A program made the translations under genes and the position numbers. A stretch of 64,000 nucleotides of DNA from contig CP034990.1 in NCBI GenBank assembly GCA_004026145.2, positions 15,836,383 through 15,900,382 of the forward strand, written 5' to 3'. Every line of letters begins with the position of its first letter. The stretch's first letter is position 1. A model generated the notes under the pieces. That model did no database searches, was not told where the DNA came from, and saw nothing but the letters and a program-made list of their open reading frames with translations. Below are positions 53,843-62,860 of the stretch, piece after piece. The stretch comes from Takifugu bimaculatus (taxonomy: Eukaryota; Chordata; Actinopteri; Tetraodontiformes; Tetraodontidae).

Positions 53843-55210
53843 CTACATTTTAGTCATTTAGCAAACACTTTTGTCCAAAGCAACTTACATTGAGAGACTT
53901 AATCAAATCACTATGCAAATGTGACCAACAGTGAATAAAATAGTTCCTCACAGTCCTAAACTACTGTTAGACAATGCTACTGAAAGATAGGTGCCTTTAG
54001 GAGAGCAGGTGCTCTGCTGTGTCTTCAAGAGCTTTTTGAAGGTAGAGAGGGTTGCCCCTGCTCCAACAGACACTTGAGTAATTTGTTTTTGTGCATACCT
54101 GACATGTTTTGATGGTTAACTTCCGGCTTCCTCAGCGGGTGTCGCTCAAGTGGTAAACTGATGTGTATATCAGCTGATGGTTATTGAGGCAGTATTGACA
54201 ATCACGGCGGGCCTGATTCAGCTTCAATAACCTCAATTCAAGGGCACCGTTCCAGTTGTGCCAGAGCAAGAAAGCCCCCTCATCCATTTCTGTTGCTTTC
54301 TTTGCAAGCGCAACATCAACATTGGATTATGGAGATTAGGAAGCGTGCCCACTTAGCCATTAACAGGGACAAGGGAGCTTTGTGTCGCTGGCACACCTAA
54401 AGTGACATCCTAGTATCAAACTGTTCATCTTGGCAGGTCCTTCAGCTGATCTATATGTTGTTTTCCCACCACGTGACACCTATGAGGAAGATGGAAGTTA
54501 ACCGTCAAAACATGTCCGGTATGCGCAAAACAAATTACCTGCGTGTCCGACACAAATGGGATAAAATCGAAAGTAAGAAAACAGACTGGATAGTCATGCC
54601 CCCATGAATGGCTTTGCCAGCTGAAGCTCATGTGCGGACTGCAGCAGATGAAGCGCAGCATGGACTCAAACAAGATTGGTTAAATACAAGGGAGCAGATC
54701 CAGTTAGTACACTGTAGGTCAGCATATGTGACATAAACTTAATGTGGGCTGCTATGGGTAGCCAGTGGGGTAACATGGTGCCCTGAGCCCACTTCAATTG
54801 GTTGAAGACTAGACGTGCCGACATATTCTGAACTTCACCACACATATCAGTGCAACCTTTAGCAGGCCATTTGTAGCATGTAGCAGTGAATGCAGAAGGT
54901 CACCGGAGCTTGTACCAGTAGCTGGGTGGAATGATTGGTTAGGAACAGCCTGGTTTTTCTGATATTAATCAGTCAAAGCAGCTTAACCAGGAGACTCAGG
55001 CTCCATGTTTAGAAAAAGTCAGTTGATCATCAATCATGACTCCAAGATTTTGAAAAGCCTTGGTAGGAGCAAGAGACAAGGTGTCAATATTGATGTCAAC
55101 ACGGTGATGAATGGATTGGTTGGCCGGGGAAACCAGAAGCTCAATTTCCACAAGGTCCATTACAGTGACAAATTCTGTAACTGATCAAACATCCAAAGAG
55201 GCTCATATTT
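53843..55210. mobile_element. long teleost dispersed repeat, unclassified
   Basis: The stretch opens with 'acattttagtcatttagcaaac' and 'ttttgtccaaagcaacttaca', a very widespread teleost repeat start. It continues with 'gtgtcttcaagagctttttgaaggtagagag' and later 'gactccaagattttg' and 'caacacggtgatgaatgg', which belong to the same repeat type as I know it. The copy is diverged and has no intact frame. I recognise the family by pattern but cannot name it. The right end is uncertain. Confidence 0.5.
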
Positions 55211-55429
55211 AATTTCGACCTGAGCAAGACAAGGGCCAACCAGGACCCTATTAGTTCCTGCTCCATTTAATTTTTTGGTTTTTCTTTTCCCTAGTGTTTT
55301 TTTTTTCCATTTTGGGGGGACTAAGGTTCAAAAACACACAAAGATTTGCATTGATATCATAAAGAATTCCAAGATGTTCACAGAGACATGGCTGCCACCT
55401 ACAATATCTCAATACCCTCATACCTGTCT
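55211..55429. other. spacer between mobile-element remnants
   Basis: About 220 bp with T and G runs near 55300-55320. No feature recognised. Confidence 0.4.
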
Positions 55430-55590
55430 GTTAAGTTTCTTTTCATGATTTGCGTCTTGTACTCCCCGTTTTATTTTTAGCGCTCATCACTGTCTGTTTC
55501 TGGTTCCTGCCTGTCCTGCCTTCACTCTGTTTGTGGGCACCTGTTACCTGATTGTGTCTCCACACCCGTGCTGCAACAATACACTAATCA
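55430..55590. mobile_element. degraded teleost dispersed repeat
   Basis: The word order 'ttcttttcatgatttgcgtcttg', 'ctgtttctggttcctgcctgtcctgcc', 'gggcacctgttacctgattgtgtctccacac' is that of a common fish repeat containing 'cacctgattgtttccacctg'-type sequence. It is probably the opposite orientation of the repeat type at 43.57-43.96 kb. It directly abuts the Gypsy fragment that follows. No coding capacity. Confidence 0.4.
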
Positions 55591-55928
55591 ATTTGGAGTT
55601 ATGTATGTTAAGGAGTCCCTCCCTGACCTGTCCTTCCTCTTCATCTCATGGAGCAGGGATTTTATGTTTTAAAAAGAAAAAGTTATGAATGATGTTAGCA
55701 TCAAGAACAGGTGTCCTCTTCCTCTCAGCTCTACAGCTTTTGTTTTGAACTTAGATTTTTACTTAGCTCAACCTCCGTAATGCATACTACCTTATTAGAA
55801 TGAGAGTGGGATATCAATGGAAGATTGCATTTATTAGTTCCACAGGTCATTGTGAATATCTGGTTATGCCCTTTAGTCTTATTATCGCACTTTCTGTTTT
55901 TCACAGTCTGGTGAATGATGTCCTTCAG
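55590..55928 (+). pseudogene. Gypsy (Ty3-type) reverse-transcriptase fragment, degenerate
   Basis: Conceptual reading across frames gives the familiar order of Ty3/Gypsy reverse transcriptase: MYVKESL, then GAGILCFKKKK (family: GFFFVKKK), then NDVSIKNRCPLPL (family: ND.T.KNRYPLP), then LNLRNAYYLIRM (family: LDLRNAYHLVRI), then WKIAF, EYLVMPFSL (family: EYLVMPFGLTN) and SLVNDVL. About 13 residues appear missing between KKKK and NDVS. A frameshift lies near 55740, and stops occur in the LNLRNAYY frame at about 55744-55765. The catalytic YxDD box is absent because similarity stops at 55928. Open frame 55800-55928 carries the best-preserved part. It is a dead remnant of an LTR retrotransposon without visible LTRs. 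Confidence 0.85.
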
Positions 55929-58273
55929 CATAAGGTTCCACGTGATGTCGCTACTGCGTGTTGTTCTGGCCACCTTCGATTTTGTTGCTGCTAATTTTCA
56001 AAGATAATTGTACCATAATATTAAAAATTTAATCAGGATTTGTTTTTCCAACATTGAATACAGTCTGAAACCACAACAGACTGTTTTTGACCATAAGGAA
56101 GAATAAAGGGATCTCTTGTGCAAAAGATTTATTTTCTTTTGATAATTCCATTAAATAATTAAGGAGAAAAATATTCCACTCAGATACTGTTATATAGTGT
56201 ATTTTCATATGGTGAAGTAAATGGCATATTTTCATACAGTCCAAATAATTGTGTTCTCAGTCTGGTTGCCATTTTAATTCAATGTCTGTCATCTTTTTGG
56301 TGTGTGACCTTCTCCATTTGTATTAACTGAAACTTAATGCAGCATTTTGCTGACATGATCATTTATGTGACAATTCCACGTCAAGTCGAGATTAGAGTCA
56401 GTCCATATGCAGCAAATAAACTGATTGACATTATCTCTCTAAGCTAGTTTGCCCATTTCTTGATTATTAAAGTGTCGAACCATGAAGCCGCTGCGATTCT
56501 ATTGTGGAGGCTCTCTGTATTTTATGCTGCTGGTCATTTCTATAATAACAATAAAAGGCAAAGGCCTAGCACTTCTGTCTTAAATGTTGGCCTCGGGTCA
56601 GATACCAACAGAACTGGATGAAGGCTTCATAAAAAACTAAAATGATTGCCTTGCGGTTGTTTGCCTCCATGGTACCAATCAAGTTGCAATTTCCATCCGT
56701 GTCCGGCCAGACTGGTGGAATCCTTCGCTGCACGGTCCATCAACAGTCACCTGAAGCTCAAAAACTGCAGCAGCAAAGTTGTGCCGGATCTTAGTTGTTC
56801 AAATATAAACAGTCCTTCCCCACATTCTGAAAACAGTCACTTGAAGACCTTGAAAATCTCTACAACGTCATCCTACATGTCTAAAAAAGGACTCTGAATA
56901 AACTCTCCTGATGGAGTTTTCAAAGGGAAGTCATGTTAAGACATTTGTGATGTCCCACTTTTCTTAAAAGCTGAGTCACTGGTGCAGGGAAAGTTGTCAT
57001 TGCTCATTTGGCAGTGTCATTTCAGTTCTCACATTTCTGTTTTGGCCGTCGCAGAAGAACTGATACAGGCTGTCAGGCAAAGATGTGTCGGAGCTGATCT
57101 GTGAGGTTCTGCTGCTACGGTCAATAATGGTCTTAATGCTTCTCCACACGCGAAACATTATTTTCGAAAGCGCCCCCTTGATACGCTGCTACTGCTGCCT
57201 GTGCTCAAATGCTTTCGTTTGCAGCCCCATGTCTGCTGACCTTGCCACTGTTGGTTCGGGCAACTGATAGAGTCTGAGTACAGATGTCAATGTAACCAGA
57301 GACAGATGTGCTGTTTCTCCCCATGTAGCTTCCCTTCTTACGTAGTTGCTGTTTTCAAAACGGATCTGCTGGACTACAGGGGGGCTTCTTGATGCCACAG
57401 TCCAATAAAGAATGGCAATGGGGTTCCTGGGCCTTTATTCCAACAGTACATCCCAACTCATCAAAGAGGAGTTTACAAAAGAATGTTCTCAGGTAAATAT
57501 GGTAAATTTCCATCACATTTCTGTCCATTTAAACAGAAATGGTGTTTTCAGTCGGTGAAAACGATAGTAATGTAGCACCAACTAGTGGCCTCATAAGGAA
57601 ACTACAGTGTCTTCAGTCCTTCCAGCATTCCGAAGGAAAAATGGATTTGTTTTCACTTTGTTGTCATGTAGAGTCAACAAGGCAAAAGGCCGAATTTTAC
57701 GTGTTTGGGTGACGGGCTACGAGAACCGGGGGTTCACATTTTCATACCCTTTCGTTTTGCCAGTTTTGTTGTGTTCTGTTACGTTCATAACAGTAAAGTG
57801 AGCATAAGGTCAAGGGTTACTGCCAAGAGCCTGAATACTACTGCCCATGGAAACTTTGTGTTTTTTATTATTTATTACATTTAAAAAAAAGTTCAAAACT
57901 CTGAATAGCCTGTTGTTACACTTTGGAAACAATTCAGTATTAGTGTGGGTAGCAATTCGCTGGCTTTAGATGAACTAATGTTAGATTATGCCTGGTACAT
58001 TCATGGCAGCAGAGCAGGAGCCACAGAGGTTGAAGCCTGTGTGATTTCCTGATGAGCGCTGTCACCTGCGCTTGGCATAATGTCGTCCAAGAGACCTGTT
58101 GCCCCTGCTTACAATGTTCTCCTTAATAATGTGTTGCTTAATTACAAAGTTGCAACACCTGCTGCTAGGCTTGTGTTCAAAGCCTCCGAGAGCCAATTAG
58201 TTGATTCCGCAGTTTAGGGGCATCGTCATATCAGCAACATTCATGGGGAGAATACAATAGTGAGTATCTGTGA
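55929..58273. other. noncoding DNA, no gene seen
   Basis: No further Gypsy similarity follows the fragment. Frames at 56646-56897 and 57085-57267 are unrecognised. The stretch 57980-58260 is repeat-free and contains several TAAT-core words (GCTTAATTACAAAG, CCAATTAGTTGATT); it is a candidate conserved noncoding element by appearance only. Confidence 0.45.

Positions 58274-58299
<26 letters not shown>
58274..58299. repeat. compound (GT)n (G)12 repeat
   Basis: Seven GT units run into twelve G at 58288-58299, a mirror-type analogue of the C18/CA compound at 13.65 kb. Confidence 0.93.
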
Positions 58300-58304
<5 letters not shown>

Positions 58305-58399
58305 GAGCAATTGATTGGCCTTGAAATATTTTTATATTCCGTGTATGAAACTTTGTTCAAGCTGGGTTTGTCACTGGTTGAAGCAAATTATACTTGGCC

Positions 58400-58440
58400 A
58401 ACATTTGCATTACTGTTAGCATTTGATTAATCATGCAAAC
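58400..58440. promoter_or_regulatory. candidate POU/homeodomain motif cluster
   Basis: ATTTGCAT (58403-58410), the POU octamer on the minus strand, is followed 15 bp later by ATTAATCATGCAAA (58426-58439), a near-octamer joined to a homeodomain-type ATTAAT. The same 14-mer occurs at 7574-7587, where it extends into a full ATGCAAAT. These motifs are known POU-domain targets; function here is inference. Confidence 0.25.
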
Positions 58441-58715
58441 GTTGTCACACAGAGAAGAGCTAAGCTATCTCTGGATTAGAAAGTAAATGAATCGAGGACG
58501 TATCTTTGTAAGGTGACATGTATCTTTGGTTCAGCTCTTTATGTGTTTTTCATTTGCGGCTGCTCTTGGCGACATGCCCGTGCCAGCGGATGGGCTAATA
58601 CCTAATGTGTGATGAGAGGGTGGCTTAATAACGTCCACAGGCATTCTTATTTCCCAGTTGTTTTGCTACTCTATTTTGCTAAACTGAATGGACTTGTGTT
58701 GCTGCTCATTGGCCC

Positions 58716-58795
58716 CAGGGGTGGCAAACAGCAAGGACTCGATTTTGATTTGATGAGCCCCGGGCCTTGAGCTTCAACTTGTCAAACACTGGCCT
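58716..58795. mobile_element. possible short hAT-type element scrap
   Basis: CAGGGGTGGCAAAC at 58716 resembles the terminal repeat of hAT elements that begin CAGGGGTGGCAAACTC. About 70 bp later, 'gggccttgagcttcaacttgtcaaacac' resembles the opposite end, where AGTTTGACAC-like sequence is expected. The flanks show partly shared TGGCC words, but no clean 8-bp duplication was found. No coding capacity. Confidence 0.35.
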
Positions 58796-58799
58796 TTGG

Positions 58800-59461
58800 T
58801 ATTCAGGGGAAAATCACAATCGTGACACTACTTGTACCATGTTTATTTAAAAGATTTAAGTTAAGCCATCTTGTCGCTCCACATTTTGATCTGTGTTTTT
58901 TAGTCACAAAGTCTTCATATGTAATTAATGTAATATCTTATTTTGCCGACCAGTTTAATGACATCATTGTCGTTTTAAAGTTTTTTGAATATTCTTCTGA
59001 TTGTGGCATTGGATATGGATGGCTAATGTTTTTTCCTGCTCCTGTTGCTAGCTAAAGCTTCCACTTAAAAAAAAAAAAACAACCTTTATTCTCTCACATA
59101 TTGACATACTTCAAACACAAGCTGGTGCCACTTTCACACCAATAAGACATTTGCACACGATCGGATTGAGATTGGTTATGTTTGTGTATAAGTACTTTTT
59201 GAACATTTTTAGCACATTTTAACAATACCTTGATCAATTTGGTCACAATAGCCATGATGTGAAATTTTCACATGGTTTTAATCCCTAATTGTGGGCGACT
59301 AGAAATGAGAATGGGACAAGAACATGGAGGCAGGCAAAGAGCCGTTCGAGAACCAATCACAATCAGGGAACAAAGAGACAGACAAGACAACCAGGATCTG
59401 CTGAGCCTCTTGGACAATGGACTCGTGTCACTGCTGCAGCCACACAAACCAATGGAATGTT
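58800..59461. other. noncoding DNA, partly retroelement-like
   Basis: A 12-A run near 59068-59079. From about 59290 the sequence ('gaccaatcacaatcagg', 'gacaagacaaccaggatctgctgagcc') may be further decayed Gypsy-element sequence continuing from the fragment at 59.46 kb, but no motif confirms it. The two overlapping plus-strand frames (59272-59463, 59289-59546) are shadows. Confidence 0.35.
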
Positions 59462-59730
59462 GAGGAAACTAGCGGAACTGGATTTTTCTCCACTTTGCAC
59501 ACTCAGCTTCTTCTCGGGGAGACATGGAAGGATGTGGCAGACATGAAAGGCATGATCAACATAGTTTTGGAGACGATTAAGATATCATCTACATAGACGG
59601 AATCAAATCTATTAGATTATCTCCAAGAAAATCCTTGATGGGAGTCTGAAATGCTTTTATGGTGTAGTTAGCCAAATGGCATTACTTGGTATTTCCAATG
59701 GCTTAGCAGGGTGTTAAATGGCGCAGACTG
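59462..59730 (-). pseudogene. Gypsy (Ty3-type) reverse-transcriptase fragment, degenerate
   Basis: On the minus strand, in order: WKYQVMPFGLT (59666-59697; family EYQVMPFGLTN), AFQTPIKDFLGDNLI in a second frame, VYVDDILIVS in a third frame (YVDD, the polymerase catalytic box, at 59584-59595), then HAFHVCHILPCLPEKKLSV and EKSSSASFL (59462-59559), matching the family H..HV..VL..L.ENKLFV.AEKC.....SFL. At least three frame changes break it, so no protein can be made. It covers the catalytic segment that the 55.6-55.9 kb fragment lacks, but is on the opposite strand. Similarity stops on the upstream side near 59730. No LTRs were identified. Confidence 0.85.
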
Positions 59731-60835
59731 ATTAAGGTGATTTGAAGCTAAAGCTACAGATTTGGAGCCTGCAAAACTGTCTGTTCGTACAAGTGTAGCT
59801 GCCTGGAAAAACTGTCTTTCAAACAGCTTTGCACATACAAGAAAAAAATCAGGCCCAGTGACACAAGAGAGGGGATGTCACCGATCTGAGCAGCTACCCA
59901 TACTCACAGTTTAACACCCCTGTGAGGAATAAATGCACCTAAAGGGAAATGTTACATGACACTTAAGTTCATTCAGGATCACGCACTCACATGAGACGTA
60001 GGCCGATAAGTCCGTCGCCCTGGGAACCAGGAGCCTGCACATGCCCGCCTCCCTGGAGGAGGTATTATAATGCTACAGATCCAGTTATCCAGTCTCACGA
60101 GGAAACTGGCTCAATTCGGATTCTGTCACATGTGAGATTTGGCTCGGAGCCTGATTTCAGTGAGATTTTAACGAGATCTGAGCATAAAACAGGAAAGCTT
60201 ATTAGCTTTAACACTGACTGCAGCGCGGAGCCACTTCGCCATCTCGGGAAGCTGCGCGGAGTGTGACGATCCAAGCAGTAAAAGATGATATTTATTGTTC
60301 ACAGTGCAAACATGGAGTGTCTCTTTTGAAATTCTGCGAGGTGCATCGTTATCCGAGCGGGCTGATGCGCTCCCAAAAAGCAAATAACAGTGAAACAAAT
60401 TCCACAAATGCTTCACATGGAATGAAGATTTAGATTCAGGCAGCCGATGGAGTCGCAGCGCGAAGAACAAAAGCTATTTGAGGCGCCTTATTTATTTTCC
60501 TTTTGATCTTGTGCGGCGTTTTGTTAGTGGTGAAAGTGAGTACATATGGATTAATGAACGTACATTTGCAGAGCAACGGTGGGGGCCGTCGGCGCGCTCT
60601 GGAAAAGCCAGCTGATGAATTTTTAAATGTTAATCTTTGAAGAGCCAGCAGGAGTGCACTCCTCAGGAAAATGAGGGGCTGCCAGGAATCGGCAGCAGGA
60701 TAATTAATTGTTGAGTCTTTACGGGGGAGGGGGGGGATCTACCGAGACACATTGCAGATATTATACAGCTGTTACCTCGTGAGCCAATTTTTTTTAATTT
60801 TTTTTTACCCCACCATCCCACTTCTTTGGATAGCC
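59731..60835. other. noncoding DNA, no gene seen
   Basis: Frames at 59991-60266 and 60168-60470 (minus) overlap on opposite strands and neither has a recognised domain. The G-run region at 60723-60736 is simple sequence. Confidence 0.45.
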
Positions 60836-60867
60836 TGTGTATGTGTGTGTGTGTGTGTGTGTGTGTT
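60836..60867. repeat. (TG)n microsatellite
   Basis: About 32 bp of TG repeats with one A interruption near 60841. Cysteine-valine and histidine-threonine frames are artefacts. Confidence 0.94.
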
Positions 60868-62639
60868 CGCATGCTTTCTGGCCCTCCCGAAGGCCGTGTG
60901 TGTGAGAGCCAGATGTTGCAGCTGGAGGATTCAACCTTGTTGACACAGAGAAATATCAGTGTATCAGTTCCTCTAGGCTTTATTGTGAATGTGGAAGGTA
61001 AAATTCTAGTTCTTTCAGCCTCTCATTGAAACGATCCTGGAAGCCATGCCAAGACCTTTTTAGGGATTTGGTTGCAATTAGTTTCGGCAATAAGTACTAA
61101 TAAGAGTTTAAACACCTATAGTGTTTAAATCATTTTAAGGTACTTGCAGTCCAGTATTATTAGACTGTAGATTACAAAAGCTTTGACTATCTAACCATTT
61201 AAAATCTATTAAATTCCAATTTGATGCAGTAATAATCATGAATTGCACTCATTTTGTAAAGTGTGTGACCTCTTGGTGGTTAACATCAGTAAACCATTCT
61301 GATTAATCTTCAACTTTAGAACCAAATTAAAGCACGGTCCGCTAAATCCTTAATTTTTTAATCTCTTAAACTGGCTCTTATCACACAAGTCTGAATCACA
61401 ATATAAACACAAAGTTATACTTTTATAATCTATTCCAATTTCTGGAACCTAATTAATATTTGTAATTTAGTGATTTTAGCATATTACCTTTCTTTTTTTT
61501 TAATACTGGGGGGATAAAATTAAATGTGACCTTTATATCTGGCCGCAATAATTCCTGTCATCATATCACACCCAATGTTTGGGCACGCACAACCAAAAAT
61601 CGTCCCTTTTTTATTTTAGCAATTAACCCCTGCGCAGACCTAGAGCTGCCCAAGTTAATGAAGTTGAGCTTTCTGCCCAGGATTAATTAGAGCTCAAACA
61701 GGAGTTTGGGGGTGGGGGAAGGGTGTCTAAATAAACAATGTAATAAATGACGCAGTCTGTGGTGTTTAATGCGCAATTAAATTGGTATTGTCTCGGGATC
61801 AGGCAAAGCGCACACAAGCTAGTCCCCTCAGCTTGCTTCATACATCATACCTTCAGTCTTAATGGTAAGAGCCAAGCTAAGCAAAGCCCAGGACGTCATT
61901 CAAAAGACTATAGATAAAGAGGCAGACACTCTTTATGGTAACTCATTACCAGCTCCACAAACAAACCACATTTCTTTAAATTCCCCCTTGGGCTGAGAAA
62001 CAGCAGATGGTGCCTTAACATTACAAATTCAAAGTCAAAGTAGTTAATACAGTGAAATATGGCGACCACCCGGGACATCACAATATAAATAACATGTTTA
62101 ATAAATTATTTTTGATGGGTTAGGGTTAAATATTTCCCTTAGAGTTCTTAGCTGCACAGTACAACTTGAACACTGAAGGTTTTTGGGTTTTTTTCTCGGT
62201 TTTAGTATTCGACGCTCTTGTTATAGCTTCTGTTGGGGGTGAAAGAAAAAGCCCTGCTGTTACTTTTTACAGTGCAGTGCCATAACTACCGCTGTTGAAG
62301 AGTTCACATTCTGCTCTGATGAAAGAAACTGGAAAACGTGACACTTGGGTGGCCAAGTGTCCCTTCATTTGACGTGACTTCCATATTTGGCACCGTATCA
62401 TTTTCCAAAGTGAGTCTCTGAGAGTCAGGGGCACCAGGCGGGGGCTCCTCTCATGTATTACACCAAATCATAACCACAGTGGTGTGCACGGTCTCATTGA
62501 GCCGATTTTACTACCGTGTGTCATCACCTTGGAAGTTACCTTGGCGGTGTTTTTTAGGCTCCAGTCTTGTCCGGTGCCTTTTCACCACATTCACCCATCC
62601 AAGGGTGCCAGCTGCAGTAAACTACAGGCTTCACACTCT
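60868..62639. other. noncoding DNA, possible conserved element
   Basis: AT-rich, with no open frame of interest. The stretch 61470-61950 is free of visible repeats and holds many TAAT-core words (GGATTAATTAGAG, GCGCAATTAAATTGG) and an ATAAACAATG-like SOX/forkhead-type word. By appearance it is a candidate conserved noncoding element, unconfirmed. Confidence 0.4.
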
Positions 62640-62860
62640 CCTCCTCCGTCCACATTTCAAATCCTACACCAAAACGCCGCTGATGCTATTGTTACCAGTC
62701 AGAAGATACAGAAAATATCGTCATCTGTGCCATTCACTGCTGCTCTGATACATTCTGTTCTCGCCGTTCCCTTTTTTTCCTGCAACCCTGAGCAAACGCT
62801 CCCTCTCGTGTTTGAGTGCATTCATGGCGTTTCCGTGGAAGCGTACGGCCTTACGTGGCT
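62640..62860 (+). pseudogene. possible LINE reverse-transcriptase C-terminal trace
   Basis: Within a 152-codon open frame (62484-62942) the words FQILHQNAADAIVT, then ALIHSVLAVPF, then TLPLVFECIHG follow in the order and roughly the spacing of the C-terminal region of fish LINE reverse transcriptases (family pattern: LQ.IQNAAARVLT ... SLHWLPV.F ... LLLVFKCLHGLAP). Similarity is weak, with small spacing differences, and the flanks give no support. It may be chance. Confidence 0.3.
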
